Below, in pieces: positions 1 through 8,679 of a DNA stretch of 64,000 bases. The translations under genes and the position numbers were made by a program. Position 1 is the stretch's first letter. Every line of letters begins with the position of its first letter. Source of the DNA: JANJUO01 sp942492935 (GTDB taxonomy: Bacteria > Bacteroidota > Ignavibacteria > Kapaibacteriales > UBA2268); assembly GCA_942492935.1 (NCBI GenBank), contig OW818654.1, positions 3,906,001-3,970,000 of the forward strand. The letters are read 5' to 3'. The notes under the pieces are model-generated. The model was not told where the DNA came from. It ran no database searches and saw only the letters and a list, made by a program, of their open reading frames with translations.

Positions 1-987
1 AATAATAGCATTTACAAATTTATTATTTTTATCAATTACATTCGATTCGAATTGAAATTCGTTTGAATCAGTATTAAGAAATTCATTTATTCCATCAATT
101 ATATGTTTATCGGCTGAAAGATTATTGAAATTATCTGCAAAACTCGAAATTATATTGTGTGAAAAAAGTTCGGAAATTCTATTATTAAGATGAACAATTT
201 CTTTGTCAATAATCATCATTTTTGCTTCAGAAGATGATTCAACAAGTGCTTTATATTTTTCTCTTGAAATCCTCAATAAGCTACTGACTTGCAATCTGTC
301 AATTTCAGATTTGTAGAACTGTCTTAAAATAATGAATAAAAGCAATGAAATCACAAATGTAATTATCAAAGAAACGTAAGTAAGAGTATAAGTTATATTT
401 GATATTTCTTCATTTACATCTTCTATATAGATACCGGTTCCGATAATCCAGTCCCATTGTTTAAATTCTTTTACATAAGAAATTTTAGGCACAATTCTGG
501 AGCTGTCATCCATCCATTGCCACATATAATTTACATATCCATCTCCATTTCTTTTAACAACTTTCGCCATTTCGACAAACATTTTGTTGCCCTTTGGGTC
601 TTTGAAATTTGAAACATCTTGTCCATTTAAATCAATTCTATAGGGATGATAAATCATTTTGGGAGAAAAATCAGTAATCCAAAAATAATCTTTTTGAAAT
701 TCACCATACCTTAATGAAGTTATTTCTTTAGTAGCGATTACTTTAGCTTCCTCAACAGAAATCTCTCCTTTTTCTGAAGCTAAATAATATTTATTTGCAA
801 TTCCCATTGTAGAATTAACTAGTTCACGAATCATTTCTTTTTTTCCATTCAGCATATTTTCTCTGAAAAATGGAATAATAAAATTGAAAATCAGCAATAC
901 AAACAGTAAAACAGAAATAAATGAAGGCAATATTACCTTCACAAAAAAAGTCTTAAAATTCAACTTAATCTTTTCTGAGCCATCCAT
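1..987 (-). CDS. Cache-domain membrane sensor with PAS domain (partial, C-terminus beyond window)
   Basis: Read on the minus strand from an ATG at 987, the frame stays open for 329 codons to the window edge. The ATG directly follows an in-frame TAA and overlaps the 3' end of the metallophosphoesterase gene by 23 bases, suggesting coupled translation. A membrane segment lies at about residues 13-40, a periplasmic single-Cache-type domain at about 45-195 (conserved end WIIGTGIYIEDV near 180-191), a second membrane segment at 203-222, and from about 243 a stretch typical of a PAS domain start (REKYKALVESSSEA). The output domain is not in the window, so it may be a histidine kinase, a diguanylate cyclase or another type. 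Cache domains of this type often bind small carboxylates; with the symporter upstream in the same operon, sensing of a transported organic acid is a reasonable inference. Confidence 0.8.
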   Translation of the reverse strand, partial: MDGSEKIKLNFKTFFVKVILPSFISVLLFVLLIFNFIIPFFRENMLNGKKEMIRELVNSTMGIANKYYLASEKGEISVEEAKVIATKEITSLRYGEFQKDYFWITDFSPKMIYHPYRIDLNGQDVSNFKDPKGNKMFVEMAKVVKRNGDGYVNYMWQWMDDSSRIVPKISYVKEFKQWDWIIGTGIYIEDVNEEISNITYTLTYVSLIITFVISLLLFIILRQFYKSEIDRLQVSSLLRISREKYKALVESSSEAKMMIIDKEIVHLNNRISELFSHNIISSFADNFNNLSADKHIIDGINEFLNTDSNEFQFESNVIDKNNKFVNAII

Positions 988-1744
988 TTATTTTCTTCCA
1001 ATAGTTTGAACTGTTTTTTATTTGAATTGCTTCAATTGAAAAATTGTTAAAATCAATAATCGAAACGCCACTTGTTCCATTTGTCGAAACCAGATTAGGT
1101 AATGAAAAATGACAAAGATTTGAATCAAAATGCTTTATTCCAAAATTATAAAGTTGTATAGAATCTATATTTGCTTTAATTAATCCTTTGGGATGCAAAT
1201 GCCCACCAATACTGAAATCACAATGATTTTGCTTTAGATACTCAAAGTGAGATTTAAATTCCCAAGGATTGTTTTGCCTGATTAATGATTTTCCTGTTAA
1301 ATCTGGAAATACAGAATGACTAATCGAAACAATAAATCCGCCGAATCCTATAATGAGCGAAGTATCTAAATTTTCAATAAATTCATAGTCTTTGACAGTA
1401 AAATTTTTGACAGGCAAGTCATTATAATTAAGACTATCATATTTAGCATTATATTTAAGATGTTCATAATCAATTTGATTATTCAAATCGTCAAATTCAA
1501 GTCGATGTCTATCTAAAGCATAAATATCGTGATTACCGGCTACAATGTATTTGCAATTTTGTTTGATAATATGAATACACTCCGAAGCATTTCTGCCATC
1601 GGAGTGTGTATGATAATTTGGGTCGAAACCAACAATGTCTCCCAAGCAAATCAGTTCATCACAATTTTGATTTTCAAAAATCTCCATAGATTTTTTTAAT
1701 GAAATCAAGTCTTCGTGAATATCTGTGATTACACCTGTTTTCAT
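965..1744 (-). CDS. Metallophosphoesterase family protein
   Basis: This 259-aa protein carries the calcineurin-like phosphoesterase signature: D-x-H at residues 8-10 (TDIH), GDIVG near 35, GNHD near 70, an isolated His in SISHSV and the C-terminal GGHLHP. These residues bind the two metal ions of the active site. There is no signal peptide or membrane segment, so it is probably cytoplasmic. The length and motif spacing fit the YfcE/diadenosine-tetraphosphatase-like group, but the substrate cannot be read from the sequence. It starts 6 bases after the symporter stop and overlaps the sensor gene that follows, so it belongs to that operon. Confidence 0.85.
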   Translation of the reverse strand: MKTGVITDIHEDLISLKKSMEIFENQNCDELICLGDIVGFDPNYHTHSDGRNASECIHIIKQNCKYIVAGNHDIYALDRHRLEFDDLNNQIDYEHLKYNAKYDSLNYNDLPVKNFTVKDYEFIENLDTSLIIGFGGFIVSISHSVFPDLTGKSLIRQNNPWEFKSHFEYLKQNHCDFSIGGHLHPKGLIKANIDSIQLYNFGIKHFDSNLCHFSLPNLVSTNGTSGVSIIDFNNFSIEAIQIKNSSNYWKKINGWLRKD

Positions 1745-1750
1745 CTTGTA

Positions 1751-3673
1751 CTAACTTTGTCCTTCCACAACATTTATTTGATTCTTTTTATCAAATAAAG
1801 AAACAAATACTAATGTTAAAAATCCTAAAGGAATTGAAATTATGCCCGGATTCTGCAAAGGAATAATTGCTGCTTCTTTTGCCAATCCATAAACTTCAAA
1901 CATTGTAGGAGATAATAAAATAATCAATAATGCTGATAGCATACCTACTACTATTCCCCATGAAACACCTTTTGCAGTTGTTTTCTTCCAGAATAAAATC
2001 ATCAAAATTGCAGGCAAGTTTGCAGAAGCAGCGATAGCAAATGCTAATCCAACAAGAAAACTAACATTTTGGTTTTGAAATAATATTCCAAGTATAATTG
2101 CAACTATACCCACAAAAACAGCAGAAATCCTGCCGGCATTAACTTTTGCCCTTTCTGTCATTTTGATTTTCATATATTTATCCATCAAATCGTGTGCAAC
2201 TGCTCCAGATGCGGCAACAATCAAGCCACTTACAGTGCCGAGTATAGTTGCAAAAGCAATAGCTGAGATAATGGAAAATATTACAATACCAAAATATTTT
2301 GCCAATAATGGTGCAGCCATATTAGAATTTTCAGGATCTAAGATACCATTTATCATTGCACCTGTTCCCAAATACAATGTCAATATGTAAAACAGACCAA
2401 TTGCACCAATAGCAACAATTGTTGATTTTCTTGCGGCTCTTTGGCTTGGAACTGTATAATATCTTATTAATACGTGAGGAAGTGCTGAAGTACCCAAAAA
2501 TAAAGCAATCATCAAAGAAACAAAATCAATGACAGACCAGAAAGTAGCTTCTTTGCCTAACTTATAATACATTCCAGGTTTCATCAAATCGCTACCTTTT
2601 GTAGGATTCTGATAGAAAACTGTAATTTTAGTATCACCTGATTTTAATGCCACTTTTGTAAATCTTACTATTTCAGAATTCTCATATTTTTCAATAAATT
2701 CAAATGGTCCAACAGGTCCTGTTTTAGAAATTTCTTTGCCATCAACTTTTATTGATTTTATATGTCCTACTTGATAAAACTTCTTGGCATCTTTAGGTGA
2801 ACCATTGTAAAGTTTAACGCCATCTGGAGTTTCAGTAATACTAAGTGCTTCTTCAAGAATATAACCATCATTTTCAGATTTAGTTAAATTCCACCAGCTA
2901 TTAATACCGTCTTTTTGCAATTCAACAAAAGTTAGTTTCTTCTCTTCAATTTGAGAAACCAATTGATAACTGTTATCTGTAATTGAAACTACCTTACCAT
3001 TTTCAACTACAGCTGGTATAGCAATGAATTTATGGTAATCTGCAGAAGGATTTACATCTAATCCTTTATTTAATACCATTACAACAATTACAGTGGAAAA
3101 AATTATTAACAAACCACCTTTGATAAATTGAACATAAGTTGTTGATGTCATACCGGCAGTAGCAACTATAAGAATTACTATAGACCCTACCAATACTACT
3201 CCAACCCAATGTGGAAATCCCAGAAGTGGAGTAACCAAAACACCAGCACCTACCATTTGAGGAATAAGATAGAATAATGAAACTACCAATGTACTGATTG
3301 CTGCAGTCAATTTAATAGCAGGAGAATTAAATTTTGAGTCAAGTGCGTCAGCAAATGTATACTTACCAAGTCGCTTAATTGGCTCGGCTACTAAAAACAA
3401 TGCAACCACCCATCCAGCAAGATAACCAATAGAATAGAGAAAACCATCATATCCAAAAAATGCAATCATACCAGCTACACCAAGGAAAGATGCAGCAGAA
3501 AGATAATCACCTGCAAATGCTATACCATTTACAGCCCAATGGATATTTCCACCCGCTGCATAATATCCACTTGCGGAACTTGATTTCCTTGCAAAATAGA
3601 ATGATAATGACAATACAGAAGCAACAAAAATAAGAAAAATAACTATGGCAATTGTAGATATTTCATAAATCAT
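1751..3673 (-). CDS. Sodium:solute symporter (SSS family, acetate permease-like)
   Basis: A 640-aa integral membrane protein with the early SSS features: an N-terminal helix, then AGGNIHWAVNGIAFAGDYLSAASF around residues 40-62, and later TSALPHVLIRYYTVPSQ, which matches the cation/acetate symporter (ActP-like) branch. Unlike compact ActP proteins it has a hydrophilic insertion of roughly 150 residues at about 210-360 between two membrane helices, rich in charged and Gly residues. The start overlaps the stop of the DUF485 gene in an ATGA arrangement; DUF485 proteins are the usual small partner of these symporters. Likely role: Na+-coupled uptake of a short carboxylic acid. The exact substrate is unknown. 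Confidence 0.85.
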   Translation of the reverse strand: MIYEISTIAIVIFLIFVASVLSLSFYFARKSSSASGYYAAGGNIHWAVNGIAFAGDYLSAASFLGVAGMIAFFGYDGFLYSIGYLAGWVVALFLVAEPIKRLGKYTFADALDSKFNSPAIKLTAAISTLVVSLFYLIPQMVGAGVLVTPLLGFPHWVGVVLVGSIVILIVATAGMTSTTYVQFIKGGLLIIFSTVIVVMVLNKGLDVNPSADYHKFIAIPAVVENGKVVSITDNSYQLVSQIEEKKLTFVELQKDGINSWWNLTKSENDGYILEEALSITETPDGVKLYNGSPKDAKKFYQVGHIKSIKVDGKEISKTGPVGPFEFIEKYENSEIVRFTKVALKSGDTKITVFYQNPTKGSDLMKPGMYYKLGKEATFWSVIDFVSLMIALFLGTSALPHVLIRYYTVPSQRAARKSTIVAIGAIGLFYILTLYLGTGAMINGILDPENSNMAAPLLAKYFGIVIFSIISAIAFATILGTVSGLIVAASGAVAHDLMDKYMKIKMTERAKVNAGRISAVFVGIVAIILGILFQNQNVSFLVGLAFAIAASANLPAILMILFWKKTTAKGVSWGIVVGMLSALLIILLSPTMFEVYGLAKEAAIIPLQNPGIISIPLGFLTLVFVSLFDKKNQINVVEGQS

Positions 3674-3951
3674 TTTGTCACCTCTTTATTATATTTATCT
3701 TCATAAAGAGAGCAAAAATGATTGTAAATAAGTCCCATAATAATTGCTAATAAAATCAGCCCCATACCGTAAACATAAGCAAGATTAAGTCCGGAAATTA
3801 CTTTTAAAGCTAACAAATCAGGCGAAACAATACCAATTACAATAAATCCAACATAAAATAACAAGTACAAAAAGAATAGTTTTATTCCTAATGCTTGTTT
3901 TAGAGGAATTGAATTATCTTTGCCGAGTTCAACCGCGGGTCCATGGTGCAT
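3670..3951 (-). CDS. DUF485 domain membrane protein, symporter small partner
   Basis: About 93 aa with two membrane helices (roughly residues 23-43 and 57-78) and a DUF485-like end (AYVYGMGLILLAIIMGLIYN followed by a charged tail). The reading frame is open further upstream to 3993, but I chose the ATG at 3951 because GGAG lies 8 bases before it and the protein then starts MHHGPAVELG, as is usual in this family. It overlaps the symporter start by 4 bases. In E. coli the comparable pair is yjcH-actP. Its own function is unknown; co-occurrence suggests an accessory role in the symporter. Confidence 0.8.
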   Translation of the reverse strand: MHHGPAVELGKDNSIPLKQALGIKLFFLYLLFYVGFIVIGIVSPDLLALKVISGLNLAYVYGMGLILLAIIMGLIYNHFCSLYEDKYNKEVTK

Positions 3952-4176
3952 ATAATTGACTCCAAATAAAGTTTTAAAAAAAATGAACTTCAAAAATACA
4001 AATATATACTATGTAACAATAAAAATAAACTGATATTTTTCAATTTGATTAAAAATATAAACATAAGATTGTTTAAATAGCCCAATGATTAATTTTTATT
4101 AATAAATACAAGGTTTATTAAACATTATTCATTGAATGAATTTATAAGTTAATTTATTTCAACCCTTTTCAACTAC

Positions 4177-7047
4177 TTAATACTTCACAAATTTCTCATT
4201 ATATATTTTGCCTTGCAATTCATATCTGACTACATAAATACCAGTCTGTAATTCAGTTATATTAACTCTTACCAAATTCCCAAAAAATTCAGCTTTGAAA
4301 TTTATTTCAATTCCTGTCATACCATAGATTTTGATATTTTGAATATCGCCATTATTAATATTTATATAATCGGATGTGGGATTAGGGTAGATGGAAGAAT
4401 TCGTATTTTCTGAATTATATATCACAGATGGTGTGAAACTTTTTTGGGGATACAACGAGTATAATGAAAACATTTCGTAATAATCATCATGAGATAATAT
4501 GTAAATTATATTATCGTATGATATATATAGGTTATCAAATAAATCATATTCATAACTACTATTATTTAGATGGATTCTATTATTATATTGATATATTAAA
4601 TTACCTTCAAAATCAATAAAATTCACTTTCAATCCTTTTGGTTCTTTAAAATATTCATATTTAATCTCATATAAAATATTGTCATCATAATAACTAAATT
4701 TGCTATAGTTGAAATTTTGATAATTTTTTGCAGTTCCTGTATTTAAGTCAATAAATTTCAACTCGCCAGATTTGGATATTAGACATAGTTCATTATGTTT
4801 GGTAATATTATAACTTGCTAACTCAAAATCAATCAATGTGAATTTTTGCTTAACATTAAAATTTTCAAATTCTACTATTGTTAGTATTTTTGAATTACTT
4901 TGTAGAAATACATAAGAATTCAAGTTAGAATTAAATTTGTTTGAAGATTGAAATAATTGTATATTGTTAATACTATCAACATCTTCATTTGTAAAATCAG
5001 CAATTGAATATTCTTTTAGAATTTTGAAATATTTATCAAAAAATGCAATATTAATTTTATTGTTTGCAAGTATATATTTATTATTTATTGTTTGAAAATT
5101 TCGATAATTATTTTCATTGAAGAATTGAAATAAAAATTCAATATTTCTATCATAAATAACTAATGTGTTGTCAATTACTCCAATAATACCACCATCTGTA
5201 TATGAAAAAAGATGTTCCAATTTATGATTAGTATTTTTTATAGTAATGTTTTCGTTTAGTTTATATGTATTTGCATGAAAGACTTCTTTTATTTTAGTTG
5301 ACCCAGCGTGGTAATCAGATTCTTTATACAAATATGAATATACAATATTATTTTCAGAGGAAGCAATCATTTTATAAAATTTATTTATTGTCAAGGAGCT
5401 TCTATCAGCATTAGAATAATATGATCTATGTTGAGATTCTAAATGTTTAATTTCAAAAAAATTTGTATCATTTTTAATTACTCTGACCGTTTTACTTGTT
5501 TTGAAAAATTTTCCAGCTTTGTAAACTGTTAAATAGATAATTTCATTTTCTAAATTTGAGATAGTTATTTCGCCTTCATGAACATTGGATAGTGTCGTAG
5601 GATTATTTCCAAATGCCCATAATACAGAATCAGCTTCAAAATTTGATGTATTTTTGAATTTTACTTTTAGGGGTGCTTCTCCATAAGATTTGTCTATTTC
5701 AAAAGTAGGGTAATAATTTGGTAAAATAATTATTGAATCTGTATATGAAGAAAAAAAGCCATCTTTTACTCCAGTTAGTTCAATTCTGTATTTACCTTCC
5801 TTTTTAAATATATGATAGGGGTGGACATCAGAACTACCCTCACCATCTCCAAAATTCCAATAAAAACTGTCGAAAGTAAGTGCTGATAAATTAGTTAACT
5901 TAACTTGCTTTTGCATAAGCCATTCTTTGGCTTCCATTTCAAATGTAACATTTTTTTGATTGAACACACTATCCGAAAGCAAATAAATTTCACCTCCATT
6001 ATTAGTAATAATAAATTCACTTTTATCTTTCAAATATACCATTTTATTCAAATAGTTGTTTGAAATCATATAATAATAATTATAAATATTTTTCTGCCAA
6101 TTGTATGTAACGATTCTTTTTTGTTTGTTATTATAAGCAACTATAGTATTACTATCTAATAAACAAATTGAAGTTAATGTATCAAGTAAATTCAAATTTT
6201 TAATTGTATTTTTTAATTTTGTATCAATTACATAAAAATTATTCGCTTCACAAACAAATAACTTATTATTATTGTTATCAGATGTTATACTTCTAAAATT
6301 ATTTGGAGGATTTAAATTTATTGAGATGCTAATAGGATTTTTATTATCATAAAATTTAACACCAAAATAATAACCACTTGTACCAGCTTTGTAATTTGCT
6401 CCATAACCAATATAATCAGCATAATAATTCGAATCATCAACACAAGTGATGTTATTAAATATGCCATTATTATTTTTACCCAATTTTAGGTAATCATTAA
6501 TTTCAATTTTTGTTTTAATACTATATGTTTTGCCACTTAAAATATAAGATGCGTATATATAAGAGAATTCTGATTTTTCTAAGGGAACAACAAGAACACT
6601 GTCAAATAATACTTGAAATGATGAATAATTTATTAATTTATCTTTTGAATCAATATAAAATTCATGCTCCAAATATACATACTCAATATTATCATTTAAG
6701 CTGTAACCATATACATTTTTTTGATAATTTGGATTTTTTGTTGAAGCACGAAACAATATCAACGTATCATTCAACAAAAATACCGGTAATTGATGCTCAA
6801 TATTGATACTTTTTATCAGTTTCCCTGTTTCCAAATCCCACAATTTGAAATACTTATTACTATCTGCTGTAAAAAGTTTCGTTTTGTCTTTTGAGATTTG
6901 ACGATATGTAATATCTCCAATTATCAATTTCTGCTTTTTATAGCCATCAAAATCTTCCCATCCAGAAACATCAATTAATGAATCCAAATTCTGTGCATTC
7001 ATTCCCACAAAAGCAAAAACCAAAATTAACCACAAATATTTTTTCAT
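4177..7047 (-). CDS. T9SS type A sorting domain surface protein with PKD domain (paralogue A)
   Basis: A 956-aa exported protein with a signal peptide (MKKYLWLILVFAFVGMNAQ). Residues 40-330 look like irregular beta-propeller repeats (KLWDLETGKLIKSI near 70). A PKD-type domain follows (FYWNFGDGEGSS near 393), and the C-terminus begins YPNPTSDYININN and ends with a type A sorting domain, so it should be exported by the type IX system and attached to the cell surface. An inverted paralogue (952 aa) lies at 31635-34493. The first ~130 residues, the PKD region and the sorting domain are nearly identical between the two, while the stretches between are clearly diverged. The function is not known; such proteins are commonly adhesins or surface-layer components. 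Confidence 0.85.
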   Translation of the reverse strand: MKKYLWLILVFAFVGMNAQNLDSLIDVSGWEDFDGYKKQKLIIGDITYRQISKDKTKLFTADSNKYFKLWDLETGKLIKSINIEHQLPVFLLNDTLILFRASTKNPNYQKNVYGYSLNDNIEYVYLEHEFYIDSKDKLINYSSFQVLFDSVLVVPLEKSEFSYIYASYILSGKTYSIKTKIEINDYLKLGKNNNGIFNNITCVDDSNYYADYIGYGANYKAGTSGYYFGVKFYDNKNPISISINLNPPNNFRSITSDNNNNKLFVCEANNFYVIDTKLKNTIKNLNLLDTLTSICLLDSNTIVAYNNKQKRIVTYNWQKNIYNYYYMISNNYLNKMVYLKDKSEFIITNNGGEIYLLSDSVFNQKNVTFEMEAKEWLMQKQVKLTNLSALTFDSFYWNFGDGEGSSDVHPYHIFKKEGKYRIELTGVKDGFFSSYTDSIIILPNYYPTFEIDKSYGEAPLKVKFKNTSNFEADSVLWAFGNNPTTLSNVHEGEITISNLENEIIYLTVYKAGKFFKTSKTVRVIKNDTNFFEIKHLESQHRSYYSNADRSSLTINKFYKMIASSENNIVYSYLYKESDYHAGSTKIKEVFHANTYKLNENITIKNTNHKLEHLFSYTDGGIIGVIDNTLVIYDRNIEFLFQFFNENNYRNFQTINNKYILANNKINIAFFDKYFKILKEYSIADFTNEDVDSINNIQLFQSSNKFNSNLNSYVFLQSNSKILTIVEFENFNVKQKFTLIDFELASYNITKHNELCLISKSGELKFIDLNTGTAKNYQNFNYSKFSYYDDNILYEIKYEYFKEPKGLKVNFIDFEGNLIYQYNNRIHLNNSSYEYDLFDNLYISYDNIIYILSHDDYYEMFSLYSLYPQKSFTPSVIYNSENTNSSIYPNPTSDYININNGDIQNIKIYGMTGIEINFKAEFFGNLVRVNITELQTGIYVVRYELQGKIYNEKFVKY

Positions 7048-7884
7048 AATTTCACCTAAAAAAAACTTATTTCAAAATTGCACTCTCCATATATATAATG
7101 ACACATGAAACAGCAAAACGTCTCACAATATTTCAAAAATAAATAAAAAAATTGAAAATAATTAAGTTTAATACCAAGTTGCTTTCAAAGATAAAACATA
7201 TTATTCTTTGAAAATCCCGTTAGGGATTACATATTTGTAATAAAGAAAATAACCTAAGTCCAACAATCCCAGCGGGATTGAATAATTCAAATACACATTC
7301 AACTCCTACGGAGTTGTCGAGTGTAGTGGAATTTTTCTCAGTTACAAACATGAAATCCATACTGGATTTTTATGGAATTTTTAATATCTTTGAACGCAAC
7401 ATGGTTTAAGTGAATAGATTTATTCTTTTTGAACTTATTTCATAAAAATACAAAGTTAATACCAACAGACTGTTAATAATCAATCATCCGATGTTTTAAA
7501 AGATTGTTTGTTACTCTTTAATTACTGCTGGATATTTATTATTTTTTAAAATTAAAAAAAATCTTTTTTAGTTTTAACATTTTTTACTAATTTAAAAGTT
7601 GGTTTTTTGTTGATTTTTGTTAATTGTTTTATAATACAAATTTAGTTTTAATAATTTGTATCAAAAACTCAAACAAAGATTTGTTTTCAAACTAAAAATT
7701 AATTTTGTCGAAGCTAAAATAATGTTTAATTTTGTGTTATTTAGATTCGGAATTATGGGAAAATATTAATTTGAAGAAAGTTATTTACTTTTTAGAAAAT
7801 AAAAAAAAACAAAAAAGTAATTTGCATAGAATTTATGTGAAACAGTCAATCATTTACAAAATTTAAAATAATAATGGGCTTAAC
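7048..7884. other. Long intergenic region between divergent genes
   Basis: These 837 bases hold no credible gene. Bases 7048-7171 and 7410 to about 7477 match, in inverted orientation, the region upstream of the 31.6-kb paralogue (about 31443-31634), so the promoter region was duplicated with the gene. A 238-base insertion separates the two halves (separate entry). The remaining stretch, about 7480-7884, is very AT-rich and must contain the promoter of the ACIII operon; I could not fix a -33/-7 pair with confidence. Confidence 0.6.
7172..7409. mobile_element. 238-bp MITE-like insertion with terminal inverted repeats and GTTTAA duplication
   Basis: Compared with the paralogous upstream region near 31.5 kb, which reads straight through AAGTTTAAGTG, this copy has 238 extra bases bounded by GTTTAA at 7166-7171 and again at 7404-7409. 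The ends are inverted repeats: 7173-7193 pairs with 7385-7405 at 19 of 21 positions (core TTGCTTTCAAAGATA against TTGCGTTCAAAGATA). The interior has small palindromic pieces (TCCCGTTAGGGAT, ATCCCAGCGGGAT, CTCCTACGGAGTT) and no ORF. This fits a non-autonomous miniature element with target duplication. A diverged relative of the left half is seen at about 49348-49440. Confidence 0.75.
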
Positions 7885-8457
7885 GTGAAGAAATCAGTAC
7901 TTGATTATGCACTAAGAGTAAGGTTGCCTATAACGATAGTTGTTGTTTTAACATCGTTTGCGGTAACTTTTTATGCATCAAAGCCTGAACGCGAAGGTAA
8001 GGGCTACAGCCCCGAGCAACCTATAAAATATTCTCATAAGGTTCACGCCGGGGATATGGCAATCGACTGCCGATATTGCCATTTAACAGTCGAAAAGGGC
8101 AGGCACGCCGGAGTTCCGCCAACAAGCACATGTATGAATTGTCATACTGTTGCAAGAGCGGACAAAGAGGAGATTCTCAAACTTACACAATTCTACAAGG
8201 AAAACACTCCAATTCCTTGGAAGCGTATGCACAAAGTGCCAGAATACGCTTATTTCAATCACTCTGCTCACGTAAACAAGGGCATGGATTGTGCTCATTG
8301 TCATGGTGATATTCGCGAAATGGAGAAAGTTTCTCAGGTGCAGTCGTTTACTATGGCGGCTTGTTTGGATTGTCATCGCAATCCTGAAAAGAAAATGCCT
8401 GAGTTGGCAGGTAAGGTTAAGAAAGGACCAACTCATTGCAGTGCTTGTCACAGATAA
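7885..8457 (+). CDS. actA: Alternative complex III subunit ActA, pentaheme cytochrome c
   Basis: A 190-aa protein with an N-terminal membrane anchor (about residues 14-31) and five CxxCH heme-binding motifs at residues 62-66, 83-87, 136-140, 160-164 and 185-189. Five hemes plus the position at the head of an act operon identify it as ActA, the periplasmic pentaheme subunit that passes electrons on from the quinol-oxidising complex. The start is GTG at 7885; no upstream in-frame ATG exists and the ribosome-binding site is weak. A four-codon ORF (ATG at 7874) ends across this GTG, which may be chance. The next ORF begins 30 bases after the stop. Confidence 0.93.
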   Translation: MKKSVLDYALRVRLPITIVVVLTSFAVTFYASKPEREGKGYSPEQPIKYSHKVHAGDMAIDCRYCHLTVEKGRHAGVPPTSTCMNCHTVARADKEEILKLTQFYKENTPIPWKRMHKVPEYAYFNHSAHVNKGMDCAHCHGDIREMEKVSQVQSFTMAACLDCHRNPEKKMPELAGKVKKGPTHCSACHR

Positions 8458-8487
8458 AATTTTGAAAAAATAATTAACTAATAAACT

Positions 8488-8679
8488 ATGAAAAAAAGTA
8501 TGCAAAGCAATCGTAGAAACTTCTTCCAAGTGCTCGGATTAGGTGCATTTGGAGCTTTGATGCTGGATTTTTTGCCTGCTAAATTTGTTAATAAATTTAC
8601 AGACAAAGAAAAAAATGGTAAGATTAAGGCGGTTATTCATCAATCGGCTGTTAAACGAAACACAAGGAGAGATGTATGA
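8488..8679 (+). CDS. Small twin-arginine-signal protein between actA and actB
   Basis: A 63-aa ORF whose first half is a Tat-type signal (NRRNFFQVLGLGAFGALML, twin Arg at residues 9-10) and whose second half is short and basic. It lies in the ACIII operon 30 bases after actA and its TGA overlaps the actB start (ATGATG at 8676), so it is almost certainly translated with actB. It has no domain I recognise. It could be a small ACIII accessory peptide, a Tat-dependent assembly factor, or a remnant of a duplicated ActB N-terminus; ActB has its own separate SRRKF Tat motif. Confident that it is a gene, not of its role. Confidence 0.65.
   Translation: MKKSMQSNRRNFFQVLGLGAFGALMLDFLPAKFVNKFTDKEKNGKIKAVIHQSAVKRNTRRDV

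Noticed and set aside
7874..7888. Four-codon leader ORF ending across the actA GTG
   Set aside because: It could couple translation, but such short ORFs arise often by chance in this AT-rich DNA and nothing else supports it.
8083..8529. 148-aa minus-strand ORF over actA
   Set aside because: Antisense to the pentaheme cytochrome gene, with no family similarity; the plus strand has five intact heme motifs.
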